A stretch of 64,000 nucleotides of DNA. Origin: Streptomyces sp. NBC_01408. GTDB taxonomy: Bacteria > Actinomycetota > Actinomycetes > Streptomycetales > Streptomycetaceae. Location of the stretch: positions 1,054,001 through 1,118,000 of the forward strand of contig NZ_JAPEPJ010000002.1 in assembly GCF_026340255.1 (NCBI RefSeq). Reading direction: 5' to 3'. The notes beneath the pieces were generated by a model that had not been told where the DNA came from, searched no databases, and saw only the letters and a program-made list of their open reading frames with translations. Below, piece by piece: positions 49,159-56,985 of the stretch (within the stretch, counting starts at the first letter, position 1; the number at the start of each line of letters is the position of its first letter). The position numbers and the translations under genes are program-made.

Positions 49159-49641
49159 GGACGGGACGACCACGAGCTGTGGCGGACCGTCGAACCCGGT
49201 ACGCCCTCCCCCGCCGCCCGGCTGGCCGCCGTACGGACCCTGACCGACGCCGGCCTGGAGTGCGGGGTGCTGATGGCGCCGGTCATCCCCTTCCTCGGCG
49301 ACGCGCCGGAGCAGCTGCGGGACACGGTCCGCGCCGTCGCCGAGTCGGGCGCCACCTCCGTGACACCCCTGGTACTCCATCTGCGGCCCGGGGCGCGCGA
49401 ATGGTTCACGGCCTGGCTGGGTGAGCACCACCCGCACCTCGTCGGGCGGTACGAGCGGATGTACGCGGGCGGCTCGTACGCGCCCACCTGGTACCAGCGG
49501 CAGATCACCCGCCAAGTGCACGAGCTGGCGGCCGCATTCGGCATCGGTCCGGGCGGGCGCGGAGCGGCTCGCCGCGTACTCACCCCCGAGCGGCCCGCGG
49601 AGCCGGTGTCAGCTCCGCCTACCCAGCTCACCCTCCTGTGA
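49159..49641 (+). pseudogene. 5'-truncated Rv2578c-family radical SAM gene
   Basis: The frame is open from 49105 and reads HELWRTVEPGTPSP, then GVLMAPVIPFLGDAPEQLRD, TPLVLHLRPGAREWFTAWLG and AGGSYAPTWYQRQITR. These are recognisable C-terminal blocks of Rv2578c-type radical SAM proteins (about 330-340 residues). The N-terminal half with the CxxxCxxC cluster motif is absent; similarity begins at about 49159, only 75 bp from the divergent SRPBCC start. A GTG at 49267 could start a 124-residue protein, but it would lack all catalytic residues. It is best read as the remnant of a deletion. Confidence 0.75.
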
Positions 49642-49753
49642 CCCCCGGCAGCCCCTGAGAAGTCATCACATCGGGCCATTGGAGGGCCCAATACCGCTTT
49701 CCGGACGCGGTTTCCGGGACGATTCCGCCCAGAACCCTCGGCTGGGAGGCCCC

Positions 49754-51325
49754 ATGCTGCACCCCTTGAAGAAGCGCGCCGCTGTCCTGCTCTCGATCTC
49801 CACCGTCGCCGCCGCACTCGCGAGCCCGGTCACGGCCGCACCGGCGGCGCCGCCCGCCCCGGCGCCGTCGAAGGCGGCCCTGCGCTGGACCGACTGCGCG
49901 ACCCCCCGCTACCCCACGCTGCAGTGCGCCTCCCTCAAGGTCCCCCTCGACCACGACCTGCCCGCGGGGCGGCAGATCTCCCTCGCCCTCACCCGGGTCC
50001 CGCACACCGCCGCCGCCTCCCAGGGCCCGCTGCTGGTCAACCCCGGCGGGCCGGGCGGCAGCGGCCGCGCCCTCGCCGGGTTCATCGCCTCCGCCCTGCC
50101 CAAGGACGTGGCCGCCCAGTACGACGTGATCGGCTTCGACCCGCGGGGCGTGGGCAAGAGCGAGCCGGCCCTGGCCTGCGGGGCCGGCCACTTCACCCCC
50201 GTACGCCCGGACTCGGTACCGCGCGACGCGGCGACCGAGCGGGCCAACCTGGAGCGGGTGCGCTCCTTCGCCGAGTCCTGCCGGAGTGCGCACGCGGACG
50301 TGCTCCCGCACATCGGCACGGTCTCGGCCGCCCGCGACATCGAGAGGGTGCGCACCGCGCTGGGCGCCGAGAAGATCAGCTACTTCGGCTACTCGTACGG
50401 GACCTACCTGGGCGCCGTGTACGCCAAGCTCCACCCGGACCGGGTGCGCCGGCTCGTCCTTGACTCGGTGGTCGACCCGGGCGGGGTCTGGTACCAGGAC
50501 AACCTCTCCCAGGACCAGGCCTTCGACTCCCGCCACAAGGCCTTCCTGGCCTGGGTGGCCCAGTACGACGCCACGTACCGGCTGGGCACCGATCCGGCAC
50601 GGGTCGAGGCGCGCTGGTACGCGATGCGGGACGCGCTGCGCAAGACCCCCGCCGGCGGCAAGGTGGGGCCCTCCGAGCTGGAGGACACCTTCATGCCGGG
50701 CGGCTACTTCAACGGCTACTGGCCGAGCCTCGCCGAGGCCTTCTCGGCGTACGCGCTGAAGGGGGACCCGAAGCCGCTGGTGGCGGCGTACGAGCGGTTC
50801 GGAGCGGTGGAGCCCGCCGCGGCCAACAGCTACAGCGTGTACACGGCGGTGCAGTGCCGGGACTCGGCCTGGCCGCGGGACTGGAACCAGTGGCGGGCGG
50901 ACATGTGGCGCACGCACGCCAAGGCCCCGTTCATGACCTGGAACAACGCCTGGTACAACGCCCCGTGCGCGTTCTGGCCGACCGAGCCGCTGCGGGCCCC
51001 TGACGTGACCAACGTCGCCCTGCCGCCCGCCCTCCTGCTCCAGGCGACGGAGGACGCGGCGACGCCGTTCGCGGGCGCGCTCAGCATGCGGGAGAAGCTG
51101 AAGGGCGCGGCCCTGGTCGTCGAGGAGGGCGGCGGCAACCACGGCATCGCGCTGAGCGGCAACAAGTGCCTGGACGAGAAGGTCGCGGCGTACCTGAGGA
51201 CCGGGCAGGCCGCGGACGCCACCTGCCCCGCGCAGGCGGCCCCGAAGCCGACCGCGGCCACCCGCGCGGTGACCCCCTCGGCCGGCGGCGCGGCCCTGCA
51301 CGGCCTGCTGGGCTTCCGCGGCTGA
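49754..51325 (+). CDS. Secreted tripeptidyl aminopeptidase-like alpha/beta hydrolase
   Basis: 523 residues, ATG 49754 with GGGAGG upstream. The N-terminus MLHPLKKRAAVLLSISTVA is a Sec signal peptide followed by an Ala/Pro-rich linker. LLVNPGGPGGSG is the oxyanion hole region, the nucleophile Ser is in YFGYSYGTYLGAVYA, and the His is in GGGNHGIALS. The C-terminal cap has the TAP-like domain pattern. Related Streptomyces enzymes (Tap/SlpD/SlpE) release tripeptides from protein N-termini outside the cell. The flanking genes on both sides are truncated remnants. Confidence 0.9.
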   Translation: MLHPLKKRAAVLLSISTVAAALASPVTAAPAAPPAPAPSKAALRWTDCATPRYPTLQCASLKVPLDHDLPAGRQISLALTRVPHTAAASQGPLLVNPGGPGGSGRALAGFIASALPKDVAAQYDVIGFDPRGVGKSEPALACGAGHFTPVRPDSVPRDAATERANLERVRSFAESCRSAHADVLPHIGTVSAARDIERVRTALGAEKISYFGYSYGTYLGAVYAKLHPDRVRRLVLDSVVDPGGVWYQDNLSQDQAFDSRHKAFLAWVAQYDATYRLGTDPARVEARWYAMRDALRKTPAGGKVGPSELEDTFMPGGYFNGYWPSLAEAFSAYALKGDPKPLVAAYERFGAVEPAAANSYSVYTAVQCRDSAWPRDWNQWRADMWRTHAKAPFMTWNNAWYNAPCAFWPTEPLRAPDVTNVALPPALLLQATEDAATPFAGALSMREKLKGAALVVEEGGGNHGIALSGNKCLDEKVAAYLRTGQAADATCPAQAAPKPTAATRAVTPSAGGAALHGLLGFRG

Positions 51326-51329
51326 ACCC

Positions 51330-51539
51330 TCGGCGGCCGGGGCGACCTTCGACGACGTCGTGAAGCTCACCTGCTTCGTCGCGGACGTCGCCCACCTCCC
51401 GGCGGTCCGGGAGGCCCGGGACGCCGTGATCCCCGCCGACCGGCTCCCCGCGTCCTCCGCGGTCCAGGTCGCGGCACTGTTCCGCCCCGAGCTCCTGCTG
51501 GAGGTGGAGGCCTTCGCCGTCGTCCCCGAGGGGGTGTGA
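51330..51539 (+). pseudogene. 5'-truncated RidA-family gene
   Basis: Beginning five bases after the aminopeptidase stop, the frame reads SAAGATFDDVVKLTCFV, ADVAHLPAVREARDAVI, PADRLPASSAVQVAAL and LLLEVEAFAVVP before TGA. These are the C-terminal 65-70 residues of a RidA/YjgF-type imine deaminase (about 130 residues), including the trimer-interface PASSAVQV. The N-terminal half is missing and no start codon is suitably placed (the first is GTG 51360). It is a remnant. Confidence 0.75.
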
Positions 51540-51541
51540 GT

Positions 51542-52102
51542 TCAGCCGAGCGCGCGCAGCGCCTTCGTCGCCGCCACCGCCAGGCGCGGGTGCGACTGGG
51601 CCCGGGTCAGGACCTCGCGGGCGCGCGGGTCGGCGAGGGCGCCCAGGCCCTCGACGCAGGCCAGCGCGACCCGCCAGTACGGATCGTGCGGGGACAGCAG
51701 CCGGGACAGGGTGGCGATCAGCGCCGGGGCCGACTCCGGGGCGCGCAGGGCGGTGAGCAGCCGGACCGGCTGGAGGGCGTAGGCCGTGCGCAGGCCGTTG
51801 GTGGCGAGGGCGGCGGCCGCGCGGGCGGTGCGCGGGTCGCCCAGTACGGCGAGGGCCTCGGCGGCGGCCGCGCAGCGCGGCGGGTCCCGGTGGTTGAGGA
51901 GCAGCACCAGGGACTCGAAGGCGCGGCGGTCCCCTGCCAGACCCAGCCGGTACGCGGCCAGTTCGCGGGCCCACAGGGGCAGTCCGGCCGAGGTCAGGGA
52001 GGCGGCCAGGGCGTCCGGTCCGGCCGCGAGCAGCGACTCGTACACCGGGTACTCCGGCGAACCGGTGGCTTCCGCTCGCAGGCGCTCCAGCACGTCGTTC
52101 AC
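51542..52102 (-). CDS. HEAT-repeat protein
   Basis: 186 residues, GTG start at 52102. Helical repeats follow the HEAT pattern, e.g. RAFESLVLLLNHRDPPRCAAA, AEALAVLGDPRTARAAAALA, PALIATLSRLLSPHD and RREVLTRAQ-like segments. Members are often mislabelled adenylosuccinate lyase in automatic annotation, but no lyase motif is present. It is probably a protein-interaction scaffold in the cytoplasm. Two bases separate its stop from the RidA remnant. It is divergent from the 3-hydroxyacyl-CoA dehydrogenase gene. Confidence 0.8.
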   Translation of the reverse strand: MNDVLERLRAEATGSPEYPVYESLLAAGPDALAASLTSAGLPLWARELAAYRLGLAGDRRAFESLVLLLNHRDPPRCAAAAEALAVLGDPRTARAAAALATNGLRTAYALQPVRLLTALRAPESAPALIATLSRLLSPHDPYWRVALACVEGLGALADPRAREVLTRAQSHPRLAVAATKALRALG

Positions 52103-52445
52103 GCGGGCCACCCTAGCGTCGCGACCGGCCCCGCGTAACGGCTGATGATCGATGATCGATGATCGGTACATTTGGGCGGTACAGGTCACATCTCCGCACT
52201 CTGGCGCACCAGTTACCGACGGGTTACTGTCACTTCCATACGTACGAGGGTGGCCTGGTGACGCAGCCGCCTCGTGCCGGTCGGTTCGTATTCGCACGGC
52301 GTGGCCCCGGGACAGGGCCGCTCCGTTCCCGCCCTCCCGGGCCTTCGCCCCTGGGCTCCTCCCGCACGGTTCTCCGTACGGCATCAGCGCGCGCTGTGCG
52401 CCGCGCGCCCCCTCAGTCGTCACCCTCTTCCACTGGAGTCCCTCG
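52103..52445. other. Intergenic region upstream of the duplicated hydroxyacyl-CoA dehydrogenase
   Basis: 343 bp with no supported gene. It holds a tandem repeat (three GATGATC units at 52144-52164) and, near 52213-52230, GTTACC-N4-GGTTAC, which resembles the inverted repeat at 16050. The promoter of the dehydrogenase gene must lie here, but no convincing -35/-10 pair was found. Confidence 0.4.
52144..52164. repeat. Triple GATGATC tandem repeat
   Basis: Three perfect contiguous copies of a 7-bp unit, 42-62 bp upstream of the HEAT-repeat gene start. A related GATCGATCATCG stretch lies at about 55329-55342 upstream of ccr. It may bind a regulator, or be slippage. Confidence 0.6.
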
Positions 52446-54242
52446 ATGGACCGTCCGTCCAGTCACCCCACCCTCCAGACCATCGCCGTCGTCGGCCTCG
52501 GCACGATGGGCACCGGCATCGCCGAGGTCCTCGCCCGGGCCGGTCACGAGGTCATCGGCATCGACGTCAGCGAGAGCGCCGCCCGCCGGGCCTCGGCCGC
52601 CCTCGCCGCCGCCACCGCCCGTTCCGTCACAAGGGAGCGCCTCAGCGAGCAGGAGCGGGCGGACGTGCTCGCCCGCTTCCGCACCTTCGGCGACCTGGCC
52701 GCCGCCGCGGAGGCGGATCTCGTGATCGAGGTCGTGCCCGAGTCGTACGAGCTCAAGCAGCAGGTGTTCCGCGAGCTCGACGCGATCGTCCGGCCCGACA
52801 CGATCCTGGCGACCGGCACCAACGCGCTCTCGGTGACCCGGCTCGCCGCCGAGTCCCAGCACCCCGAGCGCGTGCTGGGCCTGCACTTCTTCAACCCGGC
52901 CCCGGCGATGAAGCTGGTCGAGGTGGTCTCCTCGGTCCTCACCGCACCGCCGGCCGTCGAGGCGGTCACCGCGCTGGCCCGCGCGCTCGGCAAGGAGCCC
53001 GTCGCGGTCGGCGACCGCCCCGGCTTCGTCGCCGACGGACTCCTCTTCGGCTACCTCAACCAGGCCGCCGCCATGTACGAGTCCAAGTACGCCTCCCGCG
53101 AGGACATCGACGCGGCGATGCGGCTCGGCTGCGGTCTGCCCATGGGCCCGCTCGCGCTGCTCGACCTGATCGGCGTGGACACCGCCCGTACCGTCCTGGA
53201 GGCCATGTACACCTCCTCCGGCGACCGGCTGCACGCCCCGGCCCCGATCCTGGGCCACCTCGCCGAGGCCGGCCTGACCGGGCAGAAGGCGGGGCGCGGC
53301 TTCTACACCTACGAGGCCCCGGGCAGCTCCACGGTCGTGCGTGACGCGCAGACCCCGCCGGACGGGGGCCTGACCGGTGAGGGCCGTCCCGTCAGCACGG
53401 TCGGCGTGGCCGGCTCGGGCACCATGGCGAGCGGGATCGCGCAGGTCTTCGCGCAGTCCGGGTTCGCGGTGGTGCTGGCCGCCCGCAGCGCGGAGAAGGC
53501 CGAGGCGGCGAAGGCCGCGATCGGGAAGTCCCTCGGCCGTGCGGTGGCCAAGGGGCGGCTCACCGAGGAGGCGGCCGCGCAGACCCTGGCCCGGATCACC
53601 CCGGCGGGTTCGCTGGACGCCTTCGCCGAGGTGGACCTGGCCGTGGAGGCCGTCGCCGAGGACCTGGCGGTCAAGCAGGAGCTCTTCGCGGCCCTGGACA
53701 AGGTCTGCAAGCCGGGTGCGGTGCTGGCCACGACCACCTCCTCGCTGCCGGTGATCGCGGTCGCCCGGGTGACCTCGCGCCCGCAGGACGTGATCGGCAT
53801 GCACTTCTTCAACCCGGCCCCGGCGATGAAGCTGGTCGAGGTGGTCCGCACGGTCCTGACGGCCGACGACGTGCACGCCACGGTCCGCGACATCTGCGTC
53901 AAGGTGCGCAAGCACCCGGTGGACTGCGGGGACCGGGCCGGGTTCATCGTGAACGCGCTGCTGTTCCCGTACCTGAACAACGCCGTGAAGATGGTCGAGC
54001 AGCACTACGCCACCCTCGACGACATCGACGCGGCGATGAAGCTGGGCGGCGGGTACCCGATGGGGCCCTTCGAGCTCCTCGACGTCGTCGGCCTCGATGT
54101 CTCGCTGGCCATCGAGAAGGTGCTCCACAAGGAGTTCCGCGACCCGGGCCTGGCCCCGTCCCCGCTGCTGGAGCACCTGGTGGCGGCGGGCTGCCTGGGC
54201 CGGAAGACCGGCCGCGGATTCCGTGAGTACGCCCGCCGGTAA
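52446..54242 (+). CDS. Duplicated 3-hydroxybutyryl/3-hydroxyacyl-CoA dehydrogenase
   Basis: 598 residues, ATG 52446. Two complete 3-hydroxyacyl-CoA dehydrogenase units are fused. The first has AVVGLGTMGTGIAEVLARAG (about 16-35) and VLGLHFFNPAPAMKLVEVV. The second has GVAGSGTMASGIAQVFAQSG (about 320-340) and VIGMHFFNPAPAMKLVEVV. Each carries its own catalytic His and C-terminal substrate domain (GFVADGLLFGYLNQAAAMYE; GFIVNALLFPYLNNAVKMVE). It reversibly oxidises 3-hydroxybutyryl-CoA and so supplies or removes crotonyl-CoA precursor for the EMC pathway operon downstream. A TetR gene follows on the same strand. Confidence 0.93.
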   Translation: MDRPSSHPTLQTIAVVGLGTMGTGIAEVLARAGHEVIGIDVSESAARRASAALAAATARSVTRERLSEQERADVLARFRTFGDLAAAAEADLVIEVVPESYELKQQVFRELDAIVRPDTILATGTNALSVTRLAAESQHPERVLGLHFFNPAPAMKLVEVVSSVLTAPPAVEAVTALARALGKEPVAVGDRPGFVADGLLFGYLNQAAAMYESKYASREDIDAAMRLGCGLPMGPLALLDLIGVDTARTVLEAMYTSSGDRLHAPAPILGHLAEAGLTGQKAGRGFYTYEAPGSSTVVRDAQTPPDGGLTGEGRPVSTVGVAGSGTMASGIAQVFAQSGFAVVLAARSAEKAEAAKAAIGKSLGRAVAKGRLTEEAAAQTLARITPAGSLDAFAEVDLAVEAVAEDLAVKQELFAALDKVCKPGAVLATTTSSLPVIAVARVTSRPQDVIGMHFFNPAPAMKLVEVVRTVLTADDVHATVRDICVKVRKHPVDCGDRAGFIVNALLFPYLNNAVKMVEQHYATLDDIDAAMKLGGGYPMGPFELLDVVGLDVSLAIEKVLHKEFRDPGLAPSPLLEHLVAAGCLGRKTGRGFREYARR

Positions 54243-54420
54243 GGGGACACCCGCTGACCGGCAGGCCCATGAGCCGGATGCGTGGGGAGGGCTGCTCGGG
54301 TCCGCCGGACCCTCACGGCGGACTGACCCTCCCGAGCCCAGTGCGGGCTCTCCCCCGCATCCACCCCCCTACCACCCCCCGCAGGCGCGCTCCCCTGCGC
54401 AAATGAAGTACTTTCGCTCT

Positions 54421-55233
54421 ATGTCCCAGCCCGCCAAGACCTCACCCCGCAGCTCCTCGGCCTCCGACGCCCCGGAGAGCGCGGCCGGCACCCGGGCGGC
54501 CGCGCAGCGGCTCAAGATGCGCCGCGAGCTCGCCGCGGCCGCCATGGAGCTGTTCGCGACCAAGGGGTACGAGGCGACGACGGTCGACGAGATCGCCGCG
54601 ACCGCCGGGGTGGCGCGGCGGACGTTCTTCCGGCACTTCCGGTCCAAGGAAGAGGCGATCTTCCCGGACCACGACGACACCCTGACCCGCGCCGAGGCCG
54701 TGCTGGACGTGGCCCCGGCGCACGAGCACCCGCTCGACACGGTGTGCCGCGGGATCAAGGAAGTCATGAAGATGTACGCCGCCTCGCCGGCGGTGTCGGT
54801 GGAGCGCTACCGGCTGACCCGCGAGGTACCGGCGCTGCGGGAGCGGGAGATCGCCTCGGTGGCCCGGTACGAGCGGCTGTTCACCCGCTACCTGCTGGCC
54901 CACTTCGACGAGCACGAGCCGCACGACGGCAACGACGACCCGCTGCTGGCCGAGGTGGCCGCCTCCGCGGTGGTGACCGCCCACAACCACGTGCTGCGGC
55001 GCTGGCTGCGGGCGGGCGGGCAGGGGGACGTGGAGGCGCAGCTGGACCACGCCTTCTCCATCGTGCGGAAGACCTTCGGTACGGGGATCGGCGCGGGCCG
55101 CACGCTGAGCACGGCGCCCGCCCCGCCGGCGGCGGTCCGTACGCAGGGCGAGGTGCTGGTGGCGGTGGCCCGTACGGACGCTCCGCTGGACGAGGTCATG
55201 CGGACCATCGAAGAGGCACTGAAGAACAAGTAG
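54421..55233 (+). CDS. TetR-family transcriptional regulator, probable regulator of the EMC locus
   Basis: 270 residues, ATG 54421, with no obvious Shine-Dalgarno sequence. The HTH (about 48-75) is MELFATKGYEATTVDEIAATAG followed by VARRTFFRHFRSKEEA. The C-terminal ligand domain has the VERYRLTREVPALRERE block common in this Streptomyces group. It lies between the hydroxyacyl-CoA dehydrogenase gene and ccr and probably regulates one or both in response to an acyl-CoA. The near-palindrome GAAGTACTTTC at about 54405-54415 overlaps the region just upstream of its start and could be an autoregulatory site. Confidence 0.88.
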   Translation: MSQPAKTSPRSSSASDAPESAAGTRAAAQRLKMRRELAAAAMELFATKGYEATTVDEIAATAGVARRTFFRHFRSKEEAIFPDHDDTLTRAEAVLDVAPAHEHPLDTVCRGIKEVMKMYAASPAVSVERYRLTREVPALREREIASVARYERLFTRYLLAHFDEHEPHDGNDDPLLAEVAASAVVTAHNHVLRRWLRAGGQGDVEAQLDHAFSIVRKTFGTGIGAGRTLSTAPAPPAAVRTQGEVLVAVARTDAPLDEVMRTIEEALKNK

Positions 55234-55261
55234 CGGGACGAGCACGCGACGCTCGTCACAC

Positions 55262-55288
55262 TGGCCGCCCCCGTTTCGGGGGCGGCCA
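55262..55288 (+). terminator. Terminator after the TetR gene
   Basis: A perfect 12-bp stem (TGGCCGCCCCCG / CGGGGGCGGCCA) with loop TTT, 28 bp past the stop codon. It isolates the regulator transcript from the ccr operon. Confidence 0.85.
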
Positions 55289-55380
55289 CTTCCGTATGTC
55301 CACCTTGCCCCTACTCACGGGTAACTCTGATCGATCATCGCTCATCGGTGCAGGTCAATCGGCAAATGAGAGAAAGTTTT

Positions 55381-55422
55381 GGCACGCCGTGCCTTGCCGG
55401 GTGACACGGGGTGCCATACGTT
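55381..55422 (+). promoter_or_regulatory. Candidate HrdB-type promoter of the ccr operon with adjacent inverted repeat
   Basis: TTGCCG at 55394-55399 and TACGTT at 55417-55422 are separated by 17 bp, a good match for a principal-sigma promoter. Immediately upstream, GGCACG-C-CGTGCC (55381-55393) is a perfect inverted repeat abutting the -35, a suitable operator position. The resulting leader to the ccr GTG would be about 195 nt; 55423-55626 contains no gene. Confidence 0.5.
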
Positions 55423-55626
55423 GAAAGCAGTCCGGATGTCCCCGCGACCCACGCCCACCCGGCACGGAACGCGCCCCGGATGCCTGCGTCACCAGGCACC
55501 GCACGCCCCACCACGGGCGTCGCCCAGCACCACCGCACCAGCCGGACCGACGGCACACCACACACGCTCTACGCACCCCCGTTTACCTCAGCGCACCCTC
55601 ATCAGCGCTAAGCCGGAGGCTCTACC

Positions 55627-56964
55627 GTGAAGGACATCCTGGACGCGATTCAGTCGCAGTCCGCCACAGCCGCAGACTTCGCGGCCCTGCCGCTCCCCGA
55701 GTCGTACCGCGCGATCACCGTGCACAAGGACGAGGCGGAGATGTTCGCGGGGCTCACGACGCGCGAGAAGGACCCGCGCAAGTCCCTGCACCTGGACCAG
55801 GTCCCGGTGCCGGAACTGGGCCCGGGCGAGGCCCTGGTCGCCGTCATGGCCTCCTCGGTCAACTACAACTCCGTGTGGACCTCGATCTTCGAGCCGGTGT
55901 CCACCTTCAGCTTCCTGGAGCGCTACGGGCGCCTGTCGGAGCTCACCAAGCGCCACGACCTCCCGTACCACATCATCGGCTCCGACCTCGCGGGCGTCGT
56001 GCTGCGCACCGGCCCCGGCGTCAACGCCTGGAAGCCCGGTGACGAGGTCGTCGCGCACTGCCTCTCGGTCGAGCTGGAGTCCTCCGACGGCCACAACGAC
56101 ACGATGCTCGACCCCGAGCAGCGCATCTGGGGCTTCGAGACCAACTTCGGCGGACTCGCCGAGATCGCGCTCGTCAAGTCGAACCAGCTGATGCCCAAGC
56201 CCGACCACCTCAGCTGGGAGGAGGCCGCCTCCCCCGGCCTGGTCAACTCCACCGCCTACCGCCAGCTGGTCTCGCGCAACGGCGCCGGCATGAAGCAGGG
56301 CGACAACGTCCTGATCTGGGGCGCCAGCGGCGGACTCGGCTCGTACGCCACCCAGTTCGCGCTGGCCGGCGGCGCCAACCCGATCTGTGTCGTCTCCAGC
56401 TCGCAGAAGGCGGACATCTGCCGCGCGATGGGCGCGACCGCGATCATCGACCGCAGCGCCGAGGGCTACAAGTTCTGGAAGGACGAGCACACCCAGGACC
56501 CGAAGGAGTGGAAGCGCTTCGGCAAGCGCATCCGCGAGCTGACCGGCGGCGAGGACGTGGACATCGTCTTCGAGCACCCCGGCCGCGAGACCTTCGGCGC
56601 CTCGGTCTACGTCACCCGCAAGGGCGGCACGATCGTCACCTGCGCCTCGACCTCGGGCTACAACCACGAGTACGACAACCGCTACCTGTGGATGTCCCTG
56701 AAGAAGATCGTCGGCTCGCACTTCGCGAACTACCGCGAGGCCTGGGAAGCCAACCGCCTGGTCGCCAAGGGCAAGATCCACCCCACCCTCTCGAGGGTCT
56801 ACTCCCTGGAGGAGACCGGCCAGGCCGCCTACGACGTCCACCGCAACCTCCACCAGGGCAAGGTCGGCGTCCTCGCGCTGGCCCCCGAGGAGGGTCTGGG
56901 CGTCCGCGACCACGAGATGCGCGCCACGCACCTCGACGCCATCAACCGCTTCCGCAACATCTAA
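55627..56964 (+). CDS. ccr: Crotonyl-CoA carboxylase/reductase
   Basis: Catalyses NADPH-dependent reductive carboxylation of crotonyl-CoA to (2S)-ethylmalonyl-CoA, the defining step of the EMC pathway; ethylmalonyl-CoA also serves as a polyketide extender. 445 residues, GTG start at 55627 with GGAGG upstream. The medium-chain dehydrogenase fold is clear: VNYNSVWTSIFEPVSTF, HIIGSDLAGVVLRTGPGVN, the NADPH-binding VLIWGASGGLGSYATQFA, and the CCR-specific VFEHPGRETFGASVYV. These blocks distinguish it from ordinary quinone oxidoreductases. It is the first gene of ccr-meaA-mcl-mch-mcd. Confidence 0.97.
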   Translation: MKDILDAIQSQSATAADFAALPLPESYRAITVHKDEAEMFAGLTTREKDPRKSLHLDQVPVPELGPGEALVAVMASSVNYNSVWTSIFEPVSTFSFLERYGRLSELTKRHDLPYHIIGSDLAGVVLRTGPGVNAWKPGDEVVAHCLSVELESSDGHNDTMLDPEQRIWGFETNFGGLAEIALVKSNQLMPKPDHLSWEEAASPGLVNSTAYRQLVSRNGAGMKQGDNVLIWGASGGLGSYATQFALAGGANPICVVSSSQKADICRAMGATAIIDRSAEGYKFWKDEHTQDPKEWKRFGKRIRELTGGEDVDIVFEHPGRETFGASVYVTRKGGTIVTCASTSGYNHEYDNRYLWMSLKKIVGSHFANYREAWEANRLVAKGKIHPTLSRVYSLEETGQAAYDVHRNLHQGKVGVLALAPEEGLGVRDHEMRATHLDAINRFRNI

Positions 56965-56985
56965 GGGCCAGAGGGAACGCCTGAG

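Noticed and set aside
55423..55626. Cobalamin riboswitch in the ccr leader, given the B12-dependent mutase downstream
   Set aside because: No B12-box-like sequence was found, and Ccr itself does not use cobalamin.
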